Positions 34,219 to 44,600 of a stretch of 64,000 bases of DNA are shown in pieces. The notes below the pieces were generated by a model that searched no databases, was not told the origin of the DNA, and was given only the letters and a program-made list of their open reading frames with translations. The DNA comes from Jutongia hominis. Lineage in GTDB: Bacteria > Bacillota > Clostridia > Lachnospirales > Lachnospiraceae. Made by a program: the position numbers and the translations under genes. The DNA is taken from the NCBI RefSeq assembly GCF_014384965.1, contig NZ_JACRSW010000031.1:124001-188000 (forward strand), in the 5' to 3' direction. The stretch's first letter is position 1. Every line of letters starts with the position of its first letter.

Positions 34219-35490
34219 TTATTCGTATTTAACATCCTTTAAGATATCCGAAAAGTCAAAGGTAGCAAAGTAATCCTTTGGCGTCTCTGCACGACGGATC
34301 ATCTTAACACTTCCGTCTTCCTGTAACAACAACTCTGCTGATTTCAATTTACCATTGTAATTATATCCCATTGCAAAACCATGTGCACCTGCATCATGAA
34401 TGAACAAATAATCTCCCATATCAATCTTTGGAAGCATTCTGTCTACTGCAAATTTATCATTATTCTCACAAAGAGATCCTGTTACATCATATTTGTGATC
34501 ACAAGGAGCGTCTTCCTTCCCAAGAACCGTGATATGATGATATGCACCATACATAGCCGGTCTCATCAGATTGACAGCACATGCATCTACACCGATATAT
34601 TCCTTATAAATATGCTTCTCATGGATTGCTTTTGTGACAAGTCCACCGTAAGGTGCAAGCATAAATCTTCCTAATTCTGTAAAGATTGCAACATCACCAA
34701 GCCCTGCAGGTACCATGATCTTTTCAAACTGCTTGCGTACGCCTTCACCGATCACTGCAATATCATTCGGCTCTTTGTCCGGTGTATAAGGAATACCGAC
34801 ACCACCGGAAAGATTGATGAATGCAATATCTACACCTGTTTCTTCCTTCAATTCAACAGCAAGATCAAAAAGGATACCTGCCAAAGTCGGATAATATTCA
34901 TTTGATACGGTATTACTTGCAAGGAAAGAATGAATTCCAAAACGCTTTGCTCCCATTTTTTTCAAACGTTTGAACGCTTCTTTCATCTGCTCTTTTGTCA
35001 TACCGTATTTGGCATCTCCCGGATTATCCATAATGTCTGTTCCCATCTTGAACACTCCGCCCGGATTGTAACGACAGCAGATAGTCTCCGGGATACCTGC
35101 TTCTTTTTCCAGGAAATCAATATGTGTAATATCATCTAAGTTGATAAATGCATCTAATGCTTTTGCTTTTTTATATTCTTCTGCCGGAGTTACGTTTGAA
35201 GAAAACATAATGTCTGATCCATGGAAGCCACAAGCTTCTGACATCATAAGCTCTGTCAATGAAGAACAGTCAACACCACATCCTTCTTCCTGTAATATTT
35301 TTAAAATATATGGATTCGGAGTTGCTTTTACCGCAAAATATTCACGATATCCTTTATTCCATGAAAATGCTGCTTTTAACTTACGTGCATTCTCTCTGAT
35401 CCCTTTTTCATCATAAATATGAAACGGAGTCGGATATGTCTTTGCAATCTCTTCTACTTGTTCTTTGGTTACAAATGGTGTCTTTTTCAT
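34219..35490 (-). CDS. lysA: Diaminopimelate decarboxylase family protein
   Basis: 423 residues, alanine-racemase-fold PLP decarboxylase. Seen: FAVKATPNPYILKIL (PLP lysine in the A-V-K motif), GCGVDCSSLTELMMS, FGIHSFLASNTVS, INLSGGVGIPY, FTELGRFMLAPYG, GSLCENNDKFA and LFIHDAGAHGFAMGYNYNG. The C-E-x-x-D and DAGAHG motifs fit LysA, which makes lysine from meso-diaminopimelate. It is monocistronic with its own promoter and terminator. Sequence details (SLCENND) differ somewhat from standard LysA, so another carboxyl-amine substrate cannot be ruled out. Confidence 0.85.
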   Translation of the reverse strand: MKKTPFVTKEQVEEIAKTYPTPFHIYDEKGIRENARKLKAAFSWNKGYREYFAVKATPNPYILKILQEEGCGVDCSSLTELMMSEACGFHGSDIMFSSNVTPAEEYKKAKALDAFINLDDITHIDFLEKEAGIPETICCRYNPGGVFKMGTDIMDNPGDAKYGMTKEQMKEAFKRLKKMGAKRFGIHSFLASNTVSNEYYPTLAGILFDLAVELKEETGVDIAFINLSGGVGIPYTPDKEPNDIAVIGEGVRKQFEKIMVPAGLGDVAIFTELGRFMLAPYGGLVTKAIHEKHIYKEYIGVDACAVNLMRPAMYGAYHHITVLGKEDAPCDHKYDVTGSLCENNDKFAVDRMLPKIDMGDYLFIHDAGAHGFAMGYNYNGKLKSAELLLQEDGSVKMIRRAETPKDYFATFDFSDILKDVKYE

Positions 35491-35581
35491 AATCTGTCTC
35501 TTCCTTTCTATACTTTACAGACTAACATCGCAAATCGCCTTATGATCGTCTGATTCTTCTGGTAAACTCCACACAATCTTT

Positions 35582-35610
35582 ATCATATCAAAAAGCAAAT
35601 CCACTTTCAA
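35582..35610 (-). promoter_or_regulatory. Promoter of lysA
   Basis: Minus strand: TTGAAA, 17 bases, TATGAT. Each box differs from consensus at one base. The leader is ~85 bases with no T-box or L-box features that I can see. Confidence 0.75.
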
Positions 35611-35651
35611 TACTTCTTTTTGGCACAAGCGCAAACATTTGTTCTGATTAT

Positions 35652-35681
35652 TTGCAATCTTATTTTTATTTGTGCTATACT
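35652..35681 (+). promoter_or_regulatory. Promoter of parE-parC
   Basis: TTGCAA, 18 bases, TATACT with TGC before the -10. A small hairpin GCCGG/CCGGC lies in the leader at 35711-35724. It is back to back with the lysA promoter. Confidence 0.65.
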
Positions 35682-35757
35682 TATTAGATATGTACGCAAT
35701 AAACACTTGCGCCGGTTTACCGGCATTTATAAAAAAGCAACTTAAAGGGGAAAGAAA

Positions 35758-37731
35758 ATGAGCGAATATTCAGGAAAAGATATTGTAATCCTGGAAGGAT
35801 TAGAAGCAGTCAGAAAAAGACCGGGTATGTATATCGGTTCAACCGGTTCGAGGGGTCTTCATCATCTGATCTGGGAAATCTTAGACAACAGTATTGATGA
35901 ACATCTTGCGGGATTTTGTGATGAAATCCATATCACGATGCAAAAAGACGGAGGAATCTGTATCGAAGATAACGGGCGAGGGGTTCCGGTTGACTTACAT
36001 CCGACCAAGAAGATACCGACAGTACGTGTTGTATATACGATCCTGCATGCCGGTGGAAAGTTCGGAAACAGTGCCTACAAAGTTTCAGGTGGTCTGCATG
36101 GTGTCGGCTCTTCTGTTGTCAATGCATTATCAACAAAAATGATCGTTGAGGTACGCCATAACGGATGCATCTATCAGGATATCTATGAGAATGGCGGTAA
36201 GCCTGCTGTCTCCTTAGAAAACGGAATGCTTCCGGTCATTGGCAAATGTGCAAAAAGTGCTTCCGGCACAAAAGTAACCTTTTATCCTGATCCGGAAATT
36301 TTTGAAACAATCCATTTCAAACCGGAAGTGATCAAAAAGAAATTAAAAGAGATCGCCTTTTTGAATAAAAATCTCAAATTGATCTTTAAAAACGAAATAG
36401 ACGACGAAGAAATTGTCTATCTTGAAGAATTCGGAATCCAGAGTTTCGTCCGCTATATCAACAGGGATGCCGTTGTATTGCATGAAGATCCTATTTATAT
36501 AGAAGGAAAAAGCGGTGATATTGAAGTTGAAATTGCTTTCCAGTATACAACGAATTTTTCAGAACAGATCAATCCGTATTGTAACCGTATCAATGTCGTA
36601 GACGGCGGTACCTTAGTAACCGGCTTTAAAACCGGTCTCACGCGTGTAATGAATCAGTATGCAAGAGAACTTGGCATCCTAAAAGAAAAAGACGAAAACT
36701 TTGACGGAAAGGATATCCGAAACGGTCTTGTTGCAATCATTTCGATCAAGCATCCCGATCCGCAGTTCGAAGGACAGACAAAAACGAAGCTTGGAAATAC
36801 TGACGCAAAAACAGCTGTAGAAGATGTCTTTACCACGCAGGTACAACGTTATCTTGATAAGAATGTCGAAGTCTTAAAAAAAATCTTAGACAATTCCTTA
36901 AAATCCTACAATGCCAGAAAAGCGAGTGATAAAGCAAGAACCGCTGTCTTAAAACAGTTAAATGATATTGACAGCAAAAGCAAACTTGCTGCATGCACTT
37001 CTAAAAAGCCGGAAGAATGTGAAGTATACATTGTCGAGGGTGACTCTGCCGGCGGTACGGTAAAAACAGCCCGTAACCGAAAGACGCAGGCAGTTCTTCC
37101 TTTGCGTGGAAAAATCTTAAACGTAGAGAAAGCTTCGTTAGAAAAGATCTTGCAAAACAACGAGATCAAATCCATGATCGCATCCTTTGGCTGTGGCATT
37201 GGTGATGATTTCGATATCAAAAAACTACGCTATGACAAGATCATTATCCTGACCGATGCCGATGTCGATGGTGCTCATATCAGTACATTGCTTTTAACAT
37301 TCTTTTATCGTTTTATGCCGGAACTGATCTATGAAGGAAAAGTCTATCGTGGTCTTCCGCCATTATATAAGGTAGATTACGAGAACAAAAAGCTGCCGGT
37401 CAAAGATAATGATAAAGCCGAAAAAGGCAAAAAAAGCCGTAGCAAAAAAATGCATTCCGAATATATCTTTAACGACTTTGAGTTAGAAAAATTCCGTAAG
37501 AATAAAGATAACAAGATCCTAAGTATCCAACGTTACAAAGGTCTTGGCGAAATGGATGCCAGCCAGCTCTGGGAGACAACACTTGATCCCGAGACAAGAA
37601 TTCTTGCACAGATCTCTATCAGTGATACGGTTGAGGCAGATGATGTGACTACGACATTAATGAGCAGCAGTGTCCCACCAAGACGGCAGTTTATTATGGA
37701 AGAAGCCAAGTATGCTACATTAGATGTGTAA
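35758..37731 (+). CDS. parE: DNA topoisomerase IV subunit B (GyrB/ParE family)
   Basis: 657 residues. GHKL ATPase: ILDNSIDEHLAGF, DNGRGVPVD, GGLHGVGSSVVNAL. TOPRIM: VEGDSAGGTVKTARNRKTQA, TDADVDGAHISTLLL, QRYKGLGEMDASQLW, and the ending PPRRQFIMEEAKYATLDV. A Lys-rich insert (KAEKGKKSRSKKMH) sits in the TOPRIM region. The parC-type partner is 77 bases downstream. Since the pair lies together and away from recF/dnaN, topoisomerase IV is preferred over gyrase. AAAGGGG precedes the ATG. Confidence 0.9.
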   Translation: MSEYSGKDIVILEGLEAVRKRPGMYIGSTGSRGLHHLIWEILDNSIDEHLAGFCDEIHITMQKDGGICIEDNGRGVPVDLHPTKKIPTVRVVYTILHAGGKFGNSAYKVSGGLHGVGSSVVNALSTKMIVEVRHNGCIYQDIYENGGKPAVSLENGMLPVIGKCAKSASGTKVTFYPDPEIFETIHFKPEVIKKKLKEIAFLNKNLKLIFKNEIDDEEIVYLEEFGIQSFVRYINRDAVVLHEDPIYIEGKSGDIEVEIAFQYTTNFSEQINPYCNRINVVDGGTLVTGFKTGLTRVMNQYARELGILKEKDENFDGKDIRNGLVAIISIKHPDPQFEGQTKTKLGNTDAKTAVEDVFTTQVQRYLDKNVEVLKKILDNSLKSYNARKASDKARTAVLKQLNDIDSKSKLAACTSKKPEECEVYIVEGDSAGGTVKTARNRKTQAVLPLRGKILNVEKASLEKILQNNEIKSMIASFGCGIGDDFDIKKLRYDKIIILTDADVDGAHISTLLLTFFYRFMPELIYEGKVYRGLPPLYKVDYENKKLPVKDNDKAEKGKKSRSKKMHSEYIFNDFELEKFRKNKDNKILSIQRYKGLGEMDASQLWETTLDPETRILAQISISDTVEADDVTTTLMSSSVPPRRQFIMEEAKYATLDV

Positions 37732-37808
37732 TGTTCTTTCCCGCTATAGATGGTATCACTGCATAATAAAGATTCAGATATAAAATTGAAATAGAAACGA
37801 GGATTATA

Positions 37809-40064
37809 ATGACAACGAAAGACCAATCAATCATTCAATTAGATTTTTCAGATGAAATGAAAAATTCCTACCGGGATTATGCTGTCAGCGTTATTATCTC
37901 GCGTGCACTTCCCGATGTCAGAGACGGACTCAAACCGGTTCAGCGAAGAATATTATATGCCATGACAGAACTCGGACTGGCACCGGACAAGCCACACAGA
38001 AAAAGTGCCCGTATCGTCGGAGATACCATGGGTAAATATCATCCGCATGGCGACAGCTCCATCTACGATGCTTTAGTACATATGACCGAAGATTATTCCC
38101 TAAACCTTCCTTTAGTAGATGGTCATGGTAACTTTGGTTCCATTGACGGAGACAGTGCTGCTGCGATGCGATATACCGAAGCCCGTTTGTCTGCAGGTGC
38201 CTTGACGCTTCTTGAAAACTTAGACAAAGGACTGGTTCCTTTCGGTCCAAACTTTGATGAAAGCGAAAAGGAGCCACTTGTTTTACCGGCTACACTGCCA
38301 AACCTTTTGATCAACGGTACAACCGGTATTGCTGTCGGTATGGCGACAAACATTCCACCGCATAATGTATCCGAAGTTATTGACGGAACCGTGGCATTGA
38401 TCAAAAATCCTGATATTACAACAAAAGGACTTATGAAATATATCAAGGGACCGGATTTTCCAACCGGAGCAATGATCACAAATGCTGACAGCATTGAACA
38501 GATCTATAATACCGGTGAAGGAAAATTAACGATCCGTGCCAAAACAGAAATTGAAAACAGCGATAACGGACGCAAAAATATTGTAATTACCGAAATTCCC
38601 TATACCGTTGCCGGTAACAAAACAAAATTATTAGAAAGCCTTGTCGCTCTGACAAAAGATAAAGTCTTTGATGAGATCTATGATGTCCGTGATGAGTCTT
38701 CAAAAGAAGGAATCCGTCTTGTGATCGAAGTAAAAAAAGACCGTAATATCGAAAATCTCTTAAATGGGCTCTATAAAAAGACAGCCATGGAAGATACCTA
38801 TGGTGTCAATATGCTTGCAGTCAAAGACAAACAGCCGATCACATTTACGTTAAAGCATATGCTTCAGGAATTTGTACTTTTCCAGGAAGAGTTATATACC
38901 AAAGAATATGAGCATCTTCTTGCCAAAGCCAAAGACCGCCTTGAGATTGTAAACGGTCTGATCAAAGCAACCGATGTGATCGATCTGATCATTGAGATCT
39001 TACGTGGCAGCCAGTCTGTCAAACAGGCAAAATCCTGCCTGATCGATGGGATCACCGAAGGGATCACATTCCGTTCCAAAAAATCAGAAAAAGATGCCGC
39101 TACGCTCTCTTTTACCGAACGTCAGGCAGATGCGATCCTTGCTATGCCGTTAAGCCGTCTGATCGGTCTTGAACTTTTAAAACTACACCAGGAAAAAGAT
39201 GTACTTGATAATAACATTGCGCAATATCTTGTGATCTTAAACAACAAAGAAGAATTAGACAAAACAATCATTGCCCGTCTGAAACGATACAAAAAACAAT
39301 TTGGAGTACCCAGAAAAACAGAACTTGCGAATGTTTCTCAGGTCAAATATGTTGAAGAGATCAAAGAAGAGGATATCTATGTTCTGATCGATCGCTTTGG
39401 CTACATCAAATCTGTTGATGCCACAAGTTATTCCCGCCTTTCTGCAGAAACGCTCAACGATTATGCACATATCGTCTGTATGCGTAACACAGATCGGCTT
39501 TGTGTCTTCTCTTCTGCGGGTAACATGTATCAGATCAAAGCCATGAACATACCAAAAGGCAGGAGCCGTGATAAGGGTGTGCTGATCCAGTCACTTTGCA
39601 AGATCGGGCACGAAGATGCTCTGCTTTATGTCGATGCAGAAACATTATTTAATTCACAGCTTCTCTTTACAACAGCATATGGTTTTGTCAAGCTGGTATC
39701 GGGTATTGAATTCGATACGAACCGTCTGGCAATCGCTTCTACAAAACTGGATGAGAATGATTACCTTGCCGGTGTGACTTTATTAACCGTAGAAGATGCG
39801 ATCGCACAGGATCGTAAAGTCATTATGATCACAAAAGACGGACTGTCTCTTGGCTTTCCACTCACAGAAGTCAGCGAGCTCAAAAAAACAAGCCGTGGCG
39901 TTAAAGGTATTGCACTGGAAAAAGAGGACCTTGTCGAATACTCTTCCGTTGTAACGCCGGATTGTGAAGAGGTCACTTTTGAACAGACTAAATACAATCC
40001 AAAGAAGATACGAAACCGCAAACGTGGTGCGAAGGGGCAGAAAGCACAGATACGTCTTTCTTAA
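37809..40064 (+). CDS. parC: DNA topoisomerase IV subunit A (GyrA/ParC family)
   Basis: 751 residues. Breakage-reunion domain: [37 protein letters not shown] (quinolone-resistance region with a serine at the usual sensitive position) and catalytic Tyr122 in [11 protein letters not shown]. The C-terminal propeller is reduced and lacks a clear GyrA box (QRRGGKG), favouring ParC. The tail is basic ([17 protein letters not shown]). GAGG precedes the ATG. Confidence 0.9.
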   Translation: MTTKDQSIIQLDFSDEMKNSYRDYAVSVIISRALPDVRDGLKPVQRRILYAMTELGLAPDKPHRKSARIVGDTMGKYHPHGDSSIYDALVHMTEDYSLNLPLVDGHGNFGSIDGDSAAAMRYTEARLSAGALTLLENLDKGLVPFGPNFDESEKEPLVLPATLPNLLINGTTGIAVGMATNIPPHNVSEVIDGTVALIKNPDITTKGLMKYIKGPDFPTGAMITNADSIEQIYNTGEGKLTIRAKTEIENSDNGRKNIVITEIPYTVAGNKTKLLESLVALTKDKVFDEIYDVRDESSKEGIRLVIEVKKDRNIENLLNGLYKKTAMEDTYGVNMLAVKDKQPITFTLKHMLQEFVLFQEELYTKEYEHLLAKAKDRLEIVNGLIKATDVIDLIIEILRGSQSVKQAKSCLIDGITEGITFRSKKSEKDAATLSFTERQADAILAMPLSRLIGLELLKLHQEKDVLDNNIAQYLVILNNKEELDKTIIARLKRYKKQFGVPRKTELANVSQVKYVEEIKEEDIYVLIDRFGYIKSVDATSYSRLSAETLNDYAHIVCMRNTDRLCVFSSAGNMYQIKAMNIPKGRSRDKGVLIQSLCKIGHEDALLYVDAETLFNSQLLFTTAYGFVKLVSGIEFDTNRLAIASTKLDENDYLAGVTLLTVEDAIAQDRKVIMITKDGLSLGFPLTEVSELKKTSRGVKGIALEKEDLVEYSSVVTPDCEEVTFEQTKYNPKKIRNRKRGAKGQKAQIRLS

Positions 40065-40124
40065 TACAATAGAGTATTATCTGTATGAATAGAGCGATAT
40101 CTGTCCGAAAACCCCTGTATAGCA

Positions 40125-40226
40125 AAAAAGCTCTATGCGATAGAATGAAACTATACTGCCTTCCAAAATCAGATTTAAAATCTATTTTGGAAAGCGGTAT
40201 CAGAATTCTATAACATAGAGCTTTTT
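40125..40226. repeat. Long imperfect inverted repeat between convergent transcripts
   Basis: About 50-base arms: AAAAAGCTCTATG-CG-ATAGAA on the left mirrors AAAAAGCTCTATG-TT-ATAGAA read on the other strand, with a second paired block CTTCCAAAAT / ATTTTGGAA around the centre. Both ends carry A/T runs, so it can end transcription from parC (+) and from the pfkA operon (-). A smaller hairpin ACAATGAT/ATCATTGT follows near 40255-40301. Nothing coding is seen in 40065-40330. Confidence 0.8.
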
Positions 40227-40330
40227 ATGATATGAATTTTCTTTTTTATCTAATACAATGATGATGCCAAAAAGGAATAAAAATTTTCTCATATCATTGT
40301 GGAATTTTAGCATCGATCACTTTGTACTTC

Positions 40331-40573
40331 TTATTCCTCTTTAGAAGTTTCTGTGCTTTCTTCTTTTGCTTCTGTTCCTTCTTCCTCACCGATATCTAAT
40401 GTCACATAATCTCTGTCACTGTCATCGTTCTCATCTTCAAAGATATCATCAAAGTCATCATCGAAATCATCTTCTTCTAAGTCTGCTTTGCGTTTGTCCC
40501 AGAAATATAAGACACCGGCAACACTTCCTGCTACTGCAGCAACACCTACTACAAATTTCAAAAATTTCTTCAT
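40331..40573 (-). CDS. Small membrane-anchored acidic protein, function unknown
   Basis: 80 residues. A hydrophobic helix (FLKFVVGVAAVAGSVAGVLY, residues 4-23) is followed by a highly acidic tail rich in Asp/Glu and ending in Glu/Thr/Ser. Probably a single-pass inner-membrane protein, or a glycine-alanine zipper type anchor with a soluble tail. GAGGG precedes the ATG and it follows pfkA by 25 bases, so it shares that operon. Nothing shows what it does. Confidence 0.8.
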   Translation of the reverse strand: MKKFLKFVVGVAAVAGSVAGVLYFWDKRKADLEEDDFDDDFDDIFEDENDDSDRDYVTLDIGEEEGTEAKEESTETSKEE

Positions 40574-40598
40574 AAATCATCCCTCATTTCAAACATTA

Positions 40599-41576
40599 TT
40601 AACGAGTTGTCAGTTTCTTTGTAATATGCCATAAGAATGGATCTAATCCTTTGTCCATTGCAAGAGCTTCCTGAATATCAAAGTCAACGAATTCGCCTTC
40701 TTTATATCCTACAACACGGTTAGATTTACCCTCGCAAAGAAGCTCAACTGCTTTCGCACCCATAGCAGAAGCAAATACACGATCTTTACATGTTGGATTA
40801 CCACCACGCTGGATATGACCAAGTACCGTAGCTCTTGTCTCAACACCGGTAGCAATCTCAATCACCTTTGCCATCTCCGCTGAGTTTCCGATTCCCTCTG
40901 CATTGACAATGATATGGTTCTTCTTACCGATGCGTCGTCTATCCTGAATCTTATTGATGATTCTCTGGATATCACCATGATATTCTTCTGTTGTCAATAT
41001 ATACTCTGCACCGCTGGCAATGCCTGTCCAAAGTGCAATATGACCTGCTGTACGTCCCATTACTTCAACAATGCTGCATCGTTCATGTGATTCTGAAGTA
41101 TCTCTTAATTTATCGATTGCTTCCATTGCTGTATTGATCGCTGTATCAAATCCGATCGTGTACTCTGTACATGCAATATCCAGATCGATCGTTCCCGGAA
41201 CACCGATCGTATTGATTCCATGCTGTGCAAGCTTGCTCGCACCATTGAAAGAACCATCACCACCGATTACTACGATACCATCAATACCATGCTTACGACA
41301 GATCTCAGCACCTTTTTTCTGGTATTCTTCATGCTTGAACTCAAGACAGCGGGCTGTATATAAGATTGTACCACCTGTCTGGATAATATCCGATACGGTC
41401 AGATTATTCATATCAAAGATATCTTCTTCTAAAAGTCCTGCAAAACCACGACGGATTCCCTTTACATTTAATCCATTTGAAATACCGGTACGAACTACTG
41501 CACGGATTGCTGCATTCATTCCCGGTGCATCCCCACCACTTGTTAAAACACCAATTGTCTTTACTGCGTTACTCAT
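40599..41576 (-). CDS. pfkA: ATP-type 6-phosphofructokinase
   Basis: 325 residues. Seen: GVLTSGGDAPGMNAAIRAVV, VVIGGDGSFNGASKL (Gly at the ATP-selecting position), GVPGTIDLDI, EVMGRTAGHIAL, LGHIQRGGNP and ASAMGAKAVEL. It phosphorylates fructose-6-phosphate in glycolysis. In the usual TIDND motif the asparagine is leucine (TIDLD), while both aspartates remain. AAAGGAGG precedes the ATG. It follows dnaE by ~50 bases on the same strand. Confidence 0.95.
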   Translation of the reverse strand: MSNAVKTIGVLTSGGDAPGMNAAIRAVVRTGISNGLNVKGIRRGFAGLLEEDIFDMNNLTVSDIIQTGGTILYTARCLEFKHEEYQKKGAEICRKHGIDGIVVIGGDGSFNGASKLAQHGINTIGVPGTIDLDIACTEYTIGFDTAINTAMEAIDKLRDTSESHERCSIVEVMGRTAGHIALWTGIASGAEYILTTEEYHGDIQRIINKIQDRRRIGKKNHIIVNAEGIGNSAEMAKVIEIATGVETRATVLGHIQRGGNPTCKDRVFASAMGAKAVELLCEGKSNRVVGYKEGEFVDFDIQEALAMDKGLDPFLWHITKKLTTR

Positions 41577-41628
41577 ATTGTCCTCCTTTTGTGCCTTAAT
41601 CTATTTATAAATTTTACGCTAATTAAGA

Positions 41629-44600
41629 TCATTTTTCAATACTCTTTTCACGAATTGCTAAAGCATTCTCACCGAATTCTTTTAATACATTTTCCTGTAA
41701 GATCCTGCGTGCATCTATACTGTAGCTTCTTGCCAGTTTTTTAACCTGCTTTTCTTTTTCTGCATAAATACATACGGTATCTGCACCATCAAAAGGCAGT
41801 ATCTTTTGGTACAGCTCTTTTTCCTTCTCCTGAAATGATGCGATATCCGGAAAACGGATCCATAATTCACATGGAATTTTTTCAAATGGTATGATCTGCC
41901 GGCATAAAAGTTTTCCGCCTCTTCCTTCCTCTACCTGTGCTCTTCCTTTGACAAAAACTTTGCTGTCAACTTCGAGATACGGTTTGTTTTTCTCATAATC
42001 TCTTGGGAATACGACTACTTCTATGTTTCCATACAGATCTTCAACTGTCAGAAATGCCATCATCGTATTCTGTCTTGTAGTTTTGACACTTTTGGAAATT
42101 ATCATTCCTCCGACAACTACCTTTTCACCATCGTCAACAGCCGCCATCATTTCTTCGTTTTCAGCAGACGGCTGGAAATCCAGTGAATTTCTGGTACAGT
42201 TCTTCTCCATAAGAGACACATATTCTTCGAGCGGATGACCACTGATATAAATTCCTAAAACTTCTTTTTCATACATCAGAAACTCTTCTTTATCCCATTC
42301 TCCTACATCGGGAAACGTAATGCGGTCCGCCTGATCTAACTCTTCATCTCCCATGTCAAACAACGAAAGCTGTCCGGCAAGATTGTCTTTCTTTTCACGG
42401 TTGACATGCTCAAGCATTGATTCATAGACATAAAATTTCTGCTTTCTTGTACCATCCATACTGTCAAACGCACCTGATTTGATAAAGTTTTCAATTGTGT
42501 GACGGTTGACTTCTTTCGATGACAGACGTTTCATAAAATCTTCCATTGATGTAAATGGTCCGTTTTGTGTTCTTTCCTGAATAATAGATTCGATCACACC
42601 GTCTCCGACACCTTTGATCGCTGAAAGACCAAAACGAATCTTTCCGTCTGCTGCCGAAAATGCAGACATTCCTTCATTGACATCCGGTCCTAAGATCTCA
42701 ATCCCCATTTTTCGGCAGCTCATCGCGTATTCTAACACTTTTGCGGTGTTATCTTTAACAGATGTCATCAAAGCTGCCATAAAGGCAACCGGATAATAAT
42801 ATTTCAAATATGCCGTTTGGTAAGAAACCACAGCATATGCAGCCGCATGTGACTTGTTAAACGCATACTTTGCAAATTCTGTCATATCATCATAGATCTT
42901 ATTGGCAATTTCTTCTGATATTCCATTGGCAATACAGCCTTTTACGCCTTCTTCTTCATTACCATAGACGAAATTCTTACGTTCTGCTGCCATGACTGCG
43001 GCTTTTTTCTTTGCCATCGCACGACGTACCAGATCACTTCGTCCAAAGCTGTATCCGGCAAGATTACGCACGATCTGCATAACCTGCTCCTGATAGACAA
43101 TACAGCCATAAGTCGGTTCAAGGATCGGCTCTAACTGTGGGCAGTCATATGTAACACTGTCACGATTGTTCTTACCTTTGATGTATTGCGGGATGTAATC
43201 CATTGGTCCCGGACGATATAGAGAAATTCCGGCAATGATATCTTCCATGTTCTCCGGTTTCAACTCTGTCATAAACTGTGTCATGCCGGCACTTTCTAAC
43301 TGGAACACACCTTCGGTCTTTCCTGCTCCGATCATCTCATAGACATTTTGATCATCAAAGTCAATATCCATTAATGTATCATCTTTTAATCCTGCCATCT
43401 TTGCTGCATTCTGGATCACAGTCAATGTACGAAGTCCTAAAAAGTCCATCTTCAAAAGACCAAGTTCTTCTAGCGTTGTCATTGTATACTGCGTTGTGAT
43501 CGTACCGTCTGCTGCCTTCGACAATGGCACATATTCATCGACCGGCTTAGGACTGATCAGCACACCCGCCGCATGCATTGACGTATGACGTGGCAGTCCT
43601 TCTAATCGTTTGGACATATCGATCAAGTTTCTTGCCTGTTCATCTGTCTGATAGATATTTTTAAATTCAGGATTATGCTGTAAGGCTTTCTCGATCGTAA
43701 TACCAAGTTCCATCGGTACTGCTTTTGCGATTGAATCCACATAATTGTACGGAAGATCTAACACTCTTCCGACATCACGGATCACACCTCTTGCCGCCAT
43801 CGTACCAAATGTGACGATCTGTACCACATGATCTTTTCCGTATTTTTCCATCACATAATCAATCACGCGCGGACGGTTTTCATAACAGAAGTCAATATCA
43901 ATATCGGGCATCGTCACACGTTCCGGATTCAGGAAACGTTCAAACAACAGATTATAACGGATCGGATCAATATTCGTAATACCCAGTGAATACGATACAA
44001 TACTTCCGGCTGCCGAACCTCGTCCCGGTCCGACACTGATCCCGTTTTCCCTTGCATAACGAATAAAATCCCATACGATCAGGAAGTAATCGACAAATCC
44101 CATTTTGTGAATGACCGCTAATTCTTCCTCTAAACGTTCTTCATGCTGTTTTGCCTGCGTACCATATCTTTTTTGCAAACCTTCTTTACAAAGTTTTTGT
44201 AAATATTCCCATGCGGTATACCCATCCGGCACATCAAACTGTGGCAGTTTGTAATTGCCGAATTCGATCTCTACATGACAACGGTCTGCCACTTTTTGAG
44301 TATTATCAATGGCCTGCTGTGCATAAGGAAAAAGCTTTCGCATCTCTTCTTCGGATTTTAAATAATACTGTCCTCCGTCATAGCGCATACGGTCTTCATC
44401 AGTTACAAGCTTTTTCGTCTGGATACAAAGCAGGATGTCATGTGCTTCTGCATCCTCTGCCATAATATAATGCACATCGTTTGTTGCCACAAGCTCAATC
44501 CCTGTTTCTTCGCTCATTTTCAAAAGTCCGGTATTTACCGTCTGCTGGTCGGCAATTCCATGATCCTGCAATTCCAAAAAGAAGTTATCTTTTCCAAAGA

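Noticed and set aside
34011..34235. 74-residue minus-strand frame overlapping lysA's end and the flgM promoter
   Set aside because: It is the translation of the terminator, repeat copy B and the sigma-28 promoter; its start lies inside lysA without a ribosome site.
35491..35600. Lysine riboswitch (L-box) or T-box in the lysA leader
   Set aside because: The leader is only ~85 bases and lacks the conserved elements and an attenuator.
35515..35706. 63-residue minus-strand frame upstream of lysA
   Set aside because: It covers the lysA and parE promoters, has no ribosome site and no family likeness.
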